DNA from: Desulfobacterales bacterium
GTDB lineage: Bacteria > Desulfobacterota > Desulfobacteria > Desulfobacterales > CAFBRK01
Length of the DNA: 43,119 nt
Direction: 5' to 3'
Assembly (NCBI GenBank): GCA_021737185.1
Contig: JAIPEL010000023.1
Coordinates: 1-43,119, forward strand
A program made the translations under genes and the position numbers. This document shows positions 16,225-24,286 of this stretch, in pieces. The number at the start of each line of letters is the position of its first letter. Position 1 is the first letter of the stretch. The notes beneath the pieces are model-generated. The model had not been told where the DNA came from and made no database searches. It saw only the letters and a list, made by a program, of their open reading frames with translations.

Positions 16225-18126
16225 ATGACCAAAACCGTCAATTGGGCCGACAACTACCAGGAAAAGAAACGATCGCCCAAGGAGGCGATCGCCCTGATTC
16301 GTCCGGGCCAGCGGGTGTTCATCGGATCGTCCTGCGGCGAGCCCCAGGCGCTGATGCGGGCGCTGGCAGACCAGTCTGAAGACTTCACCGGACTTGAGAT
16401 CGTCCGTCTCATGGCCCTGGAAAGCGCCCCCCTGACCCTGGCCGCCAACAAGTCCGGGGAAAAAAATCTGACAATCCGCTCGTTTTACGCCGGCTCCGGC
16501 CGCACCCGGGGCATCGCCAGAAATCTTCGCTACATCACACCCATGAATCTTTCCGCGGTGCCCAGGCTGTTTAAAACCAAGCGGATGCCCATCAACGTCG
16601 CCCTGATCCAAGTTTCCGAACCGGACGATTTCGGCTGGGTGAGCCTCGGCATTTCCGTGGACATCACTTTGGCGGCGGCCCGCAGCGCTGACCTGGTGAT
16701 CGCCCAGGTCAATCCCCGAATGCCCCGGGTCATGGGCCGCAGCTTCATTCACGCCAACGACATCGACGTGGCGGTGGAGGTGGAAGAGCCGCTGCTGACG
16801 GTCGGTGCGCCGCCGGAATCCGAATCGGCCAATTTGATCGCCGATCACATCAAGGGATTCGTCGAAGACGGCGCCACGATCCAGATCAGCCTCGGTACCA
16901 CCCCCCAGGCCGTTCTGCGCGCGCTGGCCGACAAAAACGACCTGGGAATTCACACCCAGTATGTGACCGACGACATCATGCACCTGGTCTCCCGGGGGGT
17001 GATTACCAACCGCTTCAAGGGATACAACGACGGCAAATTGGTGGCCAGCAGCGCCATCGGATCCGAAGAGCTCTACGAGTACCTCGACGACAACCCGGGG
17101 ATCGACTTCTACCCTTCTGACTATGTCAACGATCCGAGTGTCATCGCCCGGCACCACCGAATGGTCTCCATCAACGTGGCCATGGAGATCGACCTCACGG
17201 GGCAGGTCGCGGCAGATGCCATGCCGATCAACCATTTCACCGGGGTGTCGGGCATGCTCGATTTTATACGGGGCGCCGCCCAGGCGGAAAACGGAAAATC
17301 GATTCTGATGCTGACGGCCGCCTCCAGAGACGGGAAAAAAAGCCGGATCGTTCCCATGCTCACCAACACGGCGGCGGTGATCCCCCGAAGCGATGTGCAC
17401 TACGTGGTGACCGAATTCGGCGCCGTGAACCTGTTCGGCAAAAGCCTTCAGGAGCGGGCGCTTGCCATGATCAGCATCGCCCACCCGGCCTTTCGGGACC
17501 GGTTGTTTTACGATGCCAAGAAACTGGGGCTCCTGGGAACGGACCGGCGTCTCAAGGAATCGATCCACAGCGTCTATCCGATCCGCCTCGAAAAACGGAT
17601 CGAGATCGACGGTGAATCGGTCATGATTCGCCCGGCCAAACCAGTGGACGAGCGCCGGATCCAGGAGCATTTCTACAACCTCGAAGCCCAGGACGTGGTC
17701 TCCCGGTTCTTCCACGAAAAAAGCACCTTCGCCCGGGACGAGGTCGAAGGGCTTTCCCAGATCGACTACATCAAGAACCTGACGCTGGTGGCCGTAGTCG
17801 GGGAATTCGGTTTCGGCCGAGTCGTGGGCGTGGCCGAGTACCTGCTCGACGAGTCGACGAACATGGCCGAGGTGGCCTTTTCCATCAGCCGCGGGTATCA
17901 GCAAAAGGGGCTGGGCCGGCTTTTGATGGAGCAGATGAGCCGGGCTGCCCTGGAAAACGGCATCGCCGGTTTTCTGGCTTATATCGCGCCGGACAATCAG
18001 GGGATGCATAACCTGTTCAATACGTTGCCGTACCGGGTCGACAGCGAGCCTGAAGAAGACGTGCTGCTGCTTCGCTGCCGGTTCGACGATCCGAAACCCG
18101 AGACCGAGTCAAAGGAGTCGCAATGA
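16225..18126 (+). CDS. Acetyl-CoA hydrolase/CoA-transferase fused to a GNAT acetyltransferase
   Basis: 633 residues. The N-terminal two thirds (about 10-450) belong to the acetyl-CoA hydrolase/4-hydroxybutyrate CoA-transferase family, with VFIGSSCGEPQALMRAL, ISLGTTPQAVLRAL, AMEIDLTGQVAADAM, MLTAASRDGKKSRIVP and HYVVTEFGAVNLFGKSLQER. The C-terminal third (about 465-620) is a GNAT domain with MIRPAKPVDERRIQEHFYN and the acetyl-CoA-binding loop GYQQKGLGRLL. It probably moves CoA between acetate or another acyl group and acetyl-CoA; the GNAT part may acetylate a protein or be regulatory. A GGGGG site precedes ATG 16225. The stop overlaps the start of the RACo-like gene by 4 bp (ATGA), which ties it to corrinoid/acetyl-CoA metabolism. 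The acyl acceptor is unknown. Confidence 0.88.
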   Translation: MTKTVNWADNYQEKKRSPKEAIALIRPGQRVFIGSSCGEPQALMRALADQSEDFTGLEIVRLMALESAPLTLAANKSGEKNLTIRSFYAGSGRTRGIARNLRYITPMNLSAVPRLFKTKRMPINVALIQVSEPDDFGWVSLGISVDITLAAARSADLVIAQVNPRMPRVMGRSFIHANDIDVAVEVEEPLLTVGAPPESESANLIADHIKGFVEDGATIQISLGTTPQAVLRALADKNDLGIHTQYVTDDIMHLVSRGVITNRFKGYNDGKLVASSAIGSEELYEYLDDNPGIDFYPSDYVNDPSVIARHHRMVSINVAMEIDLTGQVAADAMPINHFTGVSGMLDFIRGAAQAENGKSILMLTAASRDGKKSRIVPMLTNTAAVIPRSDVHYVVTEFGAVNLFGKSLQERALAMISIAHPAFRDRLFYDAKKLGLLGTDRRLKESIHSVYPIRLEKRIEIDGESVMIRPAKPVDERRIQEHFYNLEAQDVVSRFFHEKSTFARDEVEGLSQIDYIKNLTLVAVVGEFGFGRVVGVAEYLLDESTNMAEVAFSISRGYQQKGLGRLLMEQMSRAALENGIAGFLAYIAPDNQGMHNLFNTLPYRVDSEPEEDVLLLRCRFDDPKPETESKESQ

Positions 18127-20075
18127 AGGAATGTACGGTTCGTTTTTTACCCTATGAAAAATCCATCACCGTGGCCGAGGGCGAAACCCTCATCCGGGCC
18201 GCCCTCGAAGCGGGCGTTCACGTCAACGCATCCTGCGGCGGCGAGGGGGTCTGCGGCAAATGCCGGGTCATCGTCGAAGAAGGCGAGGTCGAAGGCGGCG
18301 TCAATGACCGGCTCAAGCCCGAGGATGTCGAAAAAGGCGTTCGCCTGGCCTGCCAGAGCGTGGTGAAAAGCGATCTGACCGTGCGGATTCCCGTCGAATC
18401 GGCCATCGATGCGTCGGTGCTGAATCTGAAGCGGTCCCCCCGAAAAACGGCGCAGATCCAGGAGGTCGATTTCGATGCCCTCAAGCAAGAAGGGCTCTTT
18501 ATGCCCCCGGTGGAAAAGCGCTTCTTGACCCTTCCCGAGCCCAGTGCCGACGACCGGCTTCCGGACGTGGCCCGGCTGGTCAGCTACCTGAATGTCCACC
18601 ACAGCGAGCACCGCCTGGTGGTGCGGCTTCCGGTGATCCGAAAGATACCGGATCTGCTTCGAGAAAGCAGCTTTGCGGTGACGGCGACCCTTGCCCGGCC
18701 GGTCCAGCCCGGTCGCAAGACCCACATCATCGACATCGAGCCGGGCGACACCACCGGCCGGAATTTTGCCGTGGCCATGGACATCGGCACCACCACCGTC
18801 TACGGACAGCTCATCGACCTTGTTTCCGGAAGCGTGCTGGCCGAGCACGCCGAGTTCAACGGACAGATCAGCTACGGCGAGGATGTGATCACCCGAATCG
18901 TCTATGCGGAAAAAGGCAAAGGGCTGGAAAAGCTTCACTCGGTGGTGGTCGAAACCATCAACAGCGTTCTTGACCGGATCGTCAAGCGCTCCGGCGTCGA
19001 ACGAGACGAGATCAACACGATCACCATCGCCGGCAACACCACCATGACCCAGCTTCTGCTCAAGATCAACCCGCGGTACATCCGAAGAAGCCCGTATGTC
19101 CCAGCTTCCACCCTGTATCCGCCGGTCAACGCCCGGGACCTTGGCATCGCCCTGGCCGACCATGTTTCGGCCCTGGTATATCCGGCGGTATCCAGCTACG
19201 TCGGGGGCGACATCGTCGCCGGGGTCATGGGCTCCGGCCTCTATCGTTCCGAAGCGATCACCCTGTACATGGACGTCGGGACCAACGCGGAGATCGTGAT
19301 CGGAAACCAGGACTGGATGGCCTGCGCCGCCTGCAGCGCCGGCCCCGCCTTCGAAGGCGCCGGAATCGAGTTCGGGATGAGGGCCGCCAAGGGGGCTATA
19401 GAGGATTTTTCCATTGATCCGATCAATTACGAACCAATGAACCTGACCATCGGCGATGTCCGGCCCAAGGGAATCGCCGGCTCCGGGTTGATCACCATCG
19501 TGGCGGTGTTGTTCGAAAGCGGGGTCATCGACAACCGCGGCAAGTTCAACCGCGAACTCGGCACCGACCGGATCCGAAAGCGCGACGGCGTCTGGGAGTA
19601 TGTCCTGGCCAGCGCCGAAAACACCCAGATCGACCGGGACATCACGATATCGGAGGTGGATATCGACAACCTGCTCCGAGCCAAGGGAGCCATCTACAGC
19701 GGCTGCCAGACCCTGCTCGAAGAGGTCGGGCTGTCCGTCGGCGACCTGGATCGGATCATCCTGGCCGGCGGCTTCGGCAGCTACATCGACCTGGAAAAAG
19801 CGATGACCATCGGCCTTCTTCCGGAAATCGACCCGGAAAAAATCACCTATATCGGCAACGGTTCGCTGATGGGCGCCCGTATGAGCTCGCTTTCGAACCA
19901 TATTCGTCGGGATGTGGTGGAAGTCCTTCGGAAAATGACCAATTTCGAGCTTTCAGAAACCGGATCCTACATGGACCATTACGTGGCGGCGCTGTTTCTC
20001 CCCCATACCGAAGTCAATCTGTTTCCGAAGCTCAAGGCCCGAATGGAGGCCCGCCGCAGCTCCGCGGCGCCGTAA
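18123..20075 (+). CDS. RACo-like ferredoxin/ASKHA protein, corrinoid protein reactivator
   Basis: A predicted ATP-dependent activator that reduces inactive Co(II) corrinoid of the corrinoid iron-sulfur protein back to Co(I). The N-terminal plant-type [2Fe-2S] domain shows C38, C44, C47 and C77 (ASCGGEGVCGKC, then LACQ). A linker/middle region spans about 90-200. The C-terminal ASKHA ATPase-type fold has AMDIGTTTVYGQLIDL, TIAGNTTMTQLLL, YMDVGTNAEIVIGN and ILAGGFGSYIDLEKAMTIG. The 650-residue length fits RACo (DUF4445 family). Its 4-bp overlap with the CoA-transferase/GNAT gene and its position upstream of acsD support a role on AcsC/AcsD. Close relatives (RamA-type) activate methyltransferase corrinoids, so the partner is inferred from context. 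A 6-bp hairpin GCCCGG/CCGGGC follows the stop at 20081-20099. Confidence 0.9.
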   Translation: MKECTVRFLPYEKSITVAEGETLIRAALEAGVHVNASCGGEGVCGKCRVIVEEGEVEGGVNDRLKPEDVEKGVRLACQSVVKSDLTVRIPVESAIDASVLNLKRSPRKTAQIQEVDFDALKQEGLFMPPVEKRFLTLPEPSADDRLPDVARLVSYLNVHHSEHRLVVRLPVIRKIPDLLRESSFAVTATLARPVQPGRKTHIIDIEPGDTTGRNFAVAMDIGTTTVYGQLIDLVSGSVLAEHAEFNGQISYGEDVITRIVYAEKGKGLEKLHSVVVETINSVLDRIVKRSGVERDEINTITIAGNTTMTQLLLKINPRYIRRSPYVPASTLYPPVNARDLGIALADHVSALVYPAVSSYVGGDIVAGVMGSGLYRSEAITLYMDVGTNAEIVIGNQDWMACAACSAGPAFEGAGIEFGMRAAKGAIEDFSIDPINYEPMNLTIGDVRPKGIAGSGLITIVAVLFESGVIDNRGKFNRELGTDRIRKRDGVWEYVLASAENTQIDRDITISEVDIDNLLRAKGAIYSGCQTLLEEVGLSVGDLDRIILAGGFGSYIDLEKAMTIGLLPEIDPEKITYIGNGSLMGARMSSLSNHIRRDVVEVLRKMTNFELSETGSYMDHYVAALFLPHTEVNLFPKLKARMEARRSSAAP

Positions 20076-20147
20076 ACGCGGCCCGGGAAAAAACCGGGCG
20101 ATATTTCGAAAGGGGAGTGCCGGGCAGCTACTACATGGATCGGCAAA

Positions 20148-20168
20148 ATATAGTGCAAAATACTATAT
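20148..20168. promoter_or_regulatory. Operator-like palindrome upstream of the acs operon
   Basis: Perfect 7-bp arms ATATAGT and ACTATAT separated by 7 bp, in an AT-rich patch 65 bp upstream of the proposed acs promoter. Size and symmetry fit a dimeric regulator site. No regulator is encoded beside it, so the assignment is tentative. Confidence 0.3.
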
Positions 20169-20232
20169 ATTGAGGTGACCTTTTTTCGCAAATTGTTCTG
20201 GGTTATTTCCCATAATAAATCCCGACAATCTA

Positions 20233-20259
20233 TTGACAAAGATCGGCTTTGCATATAGG
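20233..20259 (+). promoter_or_regulatory. Possible sigma-70 promoter of the acs operon
   Basis: TTGACA at 20233-20238 is a perfect -35, and TATAGG at 20254-20259 is a fair -10, but the 15-bp spacer is short. It would give a leader of roughly 280 nt before acsD. Confidence 0.4.
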
Positions 20260-20545
20260 AGAAAGCTGTTTTGGTAAGCGATACAGTCCCTTGGGACGGA
20301 TCGTGACCGTCTCGGGACCCGAGCTTTTCCTGCCTCAGCAATGATCGGCCGCGTACGGTCTTCCGATGTTTTTGCGTGGAATCGCCACCGTCAGGTGTAG
20401 ACATGATAACCGATATCAATTTCACCGAGAAAGGGGGGCTGCAAACCTGAGCATCCGTGGCCGACCGCCACCGTTGACCCATTCGACGCACCGTTCGATT
20501 TGGTCTTACCCTAACCGTTAACCGGTATATGACAAGGAGGGAACA
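20260..20545 (+). promoter_or_regulatory. Structured leader of the acs operon, class unassigned
   Basis: This non-coding stretch holds several hairpins close together: GTCCC-TT-GGGAC (20286-20297), GACGG/CCGTC around 20296-20310, CTCGGG-A-CCCGAG (20311-20323) and a possible longer pairing of GACCGT (20304-20309) with ACGGTC (20355-20360). The alternatives are mutually exclusive in places, as in attenuators and riboswitches. I do not recognise a cobalamin or other known riboswitch core. It ends with AAGGAGG (20534-20540), the ribosome site of acsD. Confidence 0.35.
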
Positions 20546-22126
20546 TTGGGCTTCGAATTTTATAAGGAATCCTACACCGGCAACATCCGGGAAATTTCCG
20601 TCGGCAGCGGCGACAAGGCCGTGACCGTCGGTGGGGAAACCGGATATCCGTTCTACCAGTTCGAAGGCGACATGCCCCACAAGCCCCGGATCGCCATGGA
20701 GGTCTGGGACATGGAGCCGGAGGATTGGGCGGAAGCCGCCCTCGCCCCGTTTAAAGACGTCGTCTCCGATCCGGCCGCCTGGGCCAAGAAGTGCGTAAAT
20801 GACTACGGGGCGGAGTTGATCGTGCTCCAGCTCAAGAGCATCGACCCCAACGGCAAGAACACCGGCCCCGCCGAAGCCGCCGCCACGGTGAAAAAAGTGG
20901 CCGACGCCATCGACGTGCCTCTGATCGTCTGGGGATGCGCCAACGTGGAAAAAGACGAAGAGGTGCTCAAAAAAATCGCCGAAGAATGCGATGGAATGCA
21001 TCTGACCCTCGGCCCGGTGGAAGACAAGAATCACAAGGGAATCGCCGCCAGCGCCATGGGATTCGGCCACGCGGTGATCTCCTCTTCGCCCATCGACGTC
21101 AACCTGGCCAAGCAGGTCAATATTCTGCTTCAAAACCTGGGCATGCCCATGGACAAGGTCCTCATCGACCCGACCACCGGCGGCCTGGGCTACGGCATGG
21201 AATACTCTTACTCGGTCATGGAGCGAATCCGGATGGCCGCCCTGACCCAGGGCGACGACAAGCTCCAGTTTCCGATCATCAACAACCTCGGCAATGAAGT
21301 CTGGAAGTGCAAAGAGGCAAAACAGCCCGTGGACGAACTGCCCGAGCTCGGGGATCCGGAACGGCGGGCCATCCTCATGGAAGCCGTGGGCGCGGTCACT
21401 TACCTCATGGCCGGATCCGACATCCTCATCATGCGGCATCCCGAAGCGATCCGGATGGTCAAGGCCTTTATCGACCTGGCGGCAGAAGGCGGATCGGCCC
21501 AGGATGTGGCCCCGATCGGAAAACAGCTTTCCGAAGTGGACGTGGATCTTGCCGCCATCGCTCCGGAACCGGATCTGAGCATCGAGGAAGAAAAGGCAGC
21601 CAAGCCGGCAGCCAAGCCCGCACCGGAAAAGAAGGCCGCCCCGGCGCCGGAAAAGAAAGCCGAAGCGCCGAAGCCGGCTGCCGAGGCCAAGCCGGCCGAG
21701 GCACCGAAGCCGGCCGCCGAGGCCAAAAAGGCAGAGCCGGCCCCGGTAGACGAGGCAGCCGCCAAGAAGGCCGAGGAAGACGCCAAGGCCAAGGCTGCCC
21801 AAGAGGCCAAGGCCAAGGCCGAAGCAGAGGCCGAAGCCAAGAAAAAAGCCGAGGAAGGGGCCAAGGCCAAGGCCAAGGCGGATGCAGAAGCCAAGAAAAA
21901 GGCCGAGGAAGAGGCCGAGAAAAAGGCGGCCACCGATGCCGTGGCCAAGCGCGAGGCCGAGGAAGAGGAAATCCGCCAAAAGCGGGCCAAAGAGCGCGAG
22001 CAGCGAATGGCCAAACAGGGAGCCGAGCCGAAAAAGAAGGCCGCCATGACGCCGGCCGAGGAACAGGCCTCTGCCCTGGACAAGATGCTCGACCGCCTCG
22101 ACCGAATTCACCGGCGCAACTCCTGA
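20546..22126 (+). CDS. acsD: Corrinoid iron-sulfur protein small subunit (acetyl-CoA synthase complex delta) with long charged tail
   Basis: Small subunit of the corrinoid iron-sulfur protein, a TIM-barrel partner of AcsC that carries the methyl group between AcsE and AcsB. The first 335 or so residues match the family: YTGNIREISVG, GGETGYPFYQFEG, VPLIVWGCANVEKDEEVLKK, LIDPTTGGLGYGMEYSYSVM and ITYLMAGSDILIMRHPEA-like text near 290-310. From I346 to about 500 follows a Lys/Ala/Glu/Pro-rich, TolA-like extension, probably partly Pro/Ala-rich linker and partly single helix, ending in a predicted short helix LDKMLDRLDRIHRR. Usual family length is about 310-330; here it is 526. The start is TTG with AAGGAGG 5 nt upstream. 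First gene of the acs operon, 64 bp before cooS. Confidence 0.92.
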   Translation: MGFEFYKESYTGNIREISVGSGDKAVTVGGETGYPFYQFEGDMPHKPRIAMEVWDMEPEDWAEAALAPFKDVVSDPAAWAKKCVNDYGAELIVLQLKSIDPNGKNTGPAEAAATVKKVADAIDVPLIVWGCANVEKDEEVLKKIAEECDGMHLTLGPVEDKNHKGIAASAMGFGHAVISSSPIDVNLAKQVNILLQNLGMPMDKVLIDPTTGGLGYGMEYSYSVMERIRMAALTQGDDKLQFPIINNLGNEVWKCKEAKQPVDELPELGDPERRAILMEAVGAVTYLMAGSDILIMRHPEAIRMVKAFIDLAAEGGSAQDVAPIGKQLSEVDVDLAAIAPEPDLSIEEEKAAKPAAKPAPEKKAAPAPEKKAEAPKPAAEAKPAEAPKPAAEAKKAEPAPVDEAAAKKAEEDAKAKAAQEAKAKAEAEAEAKKKAEEGAKAKAKADAEAKKKAEEEAEKKAATDAVAKREAEEEEIRQKRAKEREQRMAKQGAEPKKKAAMTPAEEQASALDKMLDRLDRIHRRNS

Positions 22127-22190
22127 CGCGGAAGACGCCGGCACAAGATAGAGACCAATTGAGAAGTTAAATTACGAGGAGGAACCTCTG

Positions 22191-24221
22191 ATGGCAGAAG
22201 AGAAAAAAGAAAAAGCAGCCAAGACCAAGAAGGTCGCAGACCCCAAGGCGGCGTCGATCGACACGGCGACCCAGCAGATGATTTCCCGCGCCGCCGAGCT
22301 CGACATCGACACGATTTTCGATCGGGCCGTGAGCATGAAACCCTGCAACATCGGAAACCAGGGCACCTGCTGCAAGAACTGCGGCATGGGCCCCTGTCGC
22401 TTGCCGCTTCCCAAATCCGGGATCGAAGGCGAAGACAATCGCAAGGGGCTGTGCGGGGCCACCGCCAACACCATTGCCGCGAGAAACTTCATCCGGATGA
22501 TCGCCGGCGGTGCCGCGGCCCACTCCGACCACGGCCGCGCCGTGGCCGAAGTCTTTCGCTCGGCGGCCCGAAAAGAAACAGACGCATACAAAATCAAGGA
22601 TATCCACAAGCTGCTCTCCATCGCCCCGTTGCTCGGCGTGGAGATCAAGGTCAAGGACGAGGAAGGCAACGAGCTTGACCGGGACATCGACGAAATCGCC
22701 CTGGAGGTCGCCGAGGCAGCCATGGAAGAGTGGGGCAAGCCCGAAGGGGAGCTCAAGTACCTGAAGCGGGCCCCGGAGGCGCTGTATGAGAAATGGAAGA
22801 AATTCGGCGTCCTTCCGAGAAATATCGACCGGGAGATCGTCGAGATCATGCACCGGACCCACATGGGGGTGGACCAGGACTACAAGAACCTGATGAAGCA
22901 GGGGACTCGCGCGGCGCTGGCCGACGGCTGGGGCGGTTCCATGCTGGCCACCGACCTGCAGGACGTCTTGTTCGGCACCCCGTATCCGCTGCAGTCCGAA
23001 GCGAACCTGGGCGTGCTCAAGGAAGACCACGTCAACCTGGTCATCCACGGCCATGAGCCGGTGCTGTCGGAGATCATCGTCGCCGTGGCCCAGAGGCCGG
23101 AAATGGTCGAGTATGCCAATAAAAAGGGCGCCAAGGGGATCCAGCTTTCCGGCATCTGCTGCACGGCCAACGAGATCCTTCAGCGCCACGGCGTGCCCCT
23201 GTGCGGGACCTTCCTGCAGCAGGAGCTGGCCATCATCACCGGCGCGGTGGACGCCATGGTGGTCGACATCCAGTGCATCTTTCAGAACCTGGCCAACGTG
23301 GCCAAGTGCTTCCACACCAAGCTGATCACCACCCATCCCATCGCCAAGATGGAGCAGGACAACGTCATCCATATCGAGTTCGACGAGCACCACGCCGTCG
23401 AAGACGCCGAGCGGATCGTGAAGATGGCCATCGACAACTTCGAAAACCGCGGCTCGGAAGTGATGATCCCCAGGCAGAAAAACGTCCAGGTCGCCGGTTT
23501 CGGCGTCGAGTCGATCGAGTACCACCTGGGCGGCACCTTCCGCGGCACCTACTACACCCTGAACGACAACATCATCAACGGCCGGATCCGGGGTGTGGCC
23601 GGCGTGGTCGGGTGCAACAACGCCCGGACGAAGCACAACGAAGGGCACATCGAGGTCGTCAAGGAGCTGATCAAAAACGATGTGATCGTGCTGACCACCG
23701 GCTGCAACGGCATCGCCTGCGCCATGGAGGGGCTGCTGACCCCTGAAACCGCCGGGGTCTATTGCGGCCCGGGCCTGGCCGAGGTCTGCGAGACCGTGGG
23801 TATCCCGCCGGTGCTTCACCTGGGCTCCTGCGTCGACAACAGCCGAATCCTGCTGGCGGCCACCGAGGTGGTCAAGGCCGGCGGTCTGGGCAAGGACATC
23901 AGCGATCTTCCGGCGGCCGGGTCTGCACCGGAGTGGATGAGCGAAAAGGCGATCAGCATCGGCCACTATTTCGTGGCCTCCGGCGTGTACACCGTCTTTG
24001 GCGTCACCCTGCCGGTCTCCGGCGCGCCGGTGTTTCAAAAGTACCTGTTTGAGGAATTCGAAAAGATGTACGGCGGCATGTGGGACCTGGAGGTCGACCC
24101 GATACTGCACGCCCGCAAGATGATCGCCCACATCGACAAGAAGCGAAAGGCTCTGGGCATCGACAAGGCCAGAGACCGCGTCCTGATGAGCATGGAAGAC
24201 CGGATGAAGCTGGAGGCCTAA
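22191..24221 (+). CDS. cooS: Anaerobic carbon monoxide dehydrogenase catalytic subunit
   Basis: Nickel-iron-sulfur enzyme (CooS/AcsA) that interconverts CO2 and CO and feeds CO to acetyl-CoA synthase, or oxidises it in reverse. It has 676 residues, a normal length. N-terminal cluster cysteines: C52, C60, C61, C64 and C69 (KPCNIGNQGTCCKNCGMGPC) and one in GLCGATANTIAARN, which serve the B and D clusters. C-cluster regions: ICCTANEILQRHG, HNEGHIE with the preceding GCNNARTKHN, TTGCNGIACAM and HLGSCVDNSRI. A short Lys/Glu/Ala-rich leader (residues 2-20) precedes the fold and echoes the AcsD tail. GAGGAGG lies before ATG 22191. Position between acsD and acsB shows it is the AcsA-type CODH of the complex (also named acsA). 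No cooC-type nickel chaperone gene is in the window. Confidence 0.96.
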   Translation: MAEEKKEKAAKTKKVADPKAASIDTATQQMISRAAELDIDTIFDRAVSMKPCNIGNQGTCCKNCGMGPCRLPLPKSGIEGEDNRKGLCGATANTIAARNFIRMIAGGAAAHSDHGRAVAEVFRSAARKETDAYKIKDIHKLLSIAPLLGVEIKVKDEEGNELDRDIDEIALEVAEAAMEEWGKPEGELKYLKRAPEALYEKWKKFGVLPRNIDREIVEIMHRTHMGVDQDYKNLMKQGTRAALADGWGGSMLATDLQDVLFGTPYPLQSEANLGVLKEDHVNLVIHGHEPVLSEIIVAVAQRPEMVEYANKKGAKGIQLSGICCTANEILQRHGVPLCGTFLQQELAIITGAVDAMVVDIQCIFQNLANVAKCFHTKLITTHPIAKMEQDNVIHIEFDEHHAVEDAERIVKMAIDNFENRGSEVMIPRQKNVQVAGFGVESIEYHLGGTFRGTYYTLNDNIINGRIRGVAGVVGCNNARTKHNEGHIEVVKELIKNDVIVLTTGCNGIACAMEGLLTPETAGVYCGPGLAEVCETVGIPPVLHLGSCVDNSRILLAATEVVKAGGLGKDISDLPAAGSAPEWMSEKAISIGHYFVASGVYTVFGVTLPVSGAPVFQKYLFEEFEKMYGGMWDLEVDPILHARKMIAHIDKKRKALGIDKARDRVLMSMEDRMKLEA

Positions 24222-24286
24222 GCCAACGCCGGCACCCGATACTGAACCCGAAAAAAACGGAAAAATCCTCAACGAAGGAGGAACGC

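Noticed and set aside
16183-18009. 608-residue minus-strand frame opposite the CoA-transferase/GNAT gene
   Set aside because: Same shadow effect; the plus-strand product has two clear domains and its own ribosome site.
20076-20545. Cobalamin riboswitch in the acs leader
   Set aside because: No recognisable B12-box or conserved core; only generic hairpins were seen.
21590-22040. Tandem repeat or CRISPR-like array inside acsD
   Set aside because: The repetition comes from Lys/Ala/Glu codons (GCCAAGGCC) in an open reading frame; unit lengths are irregular and there are no spacers.
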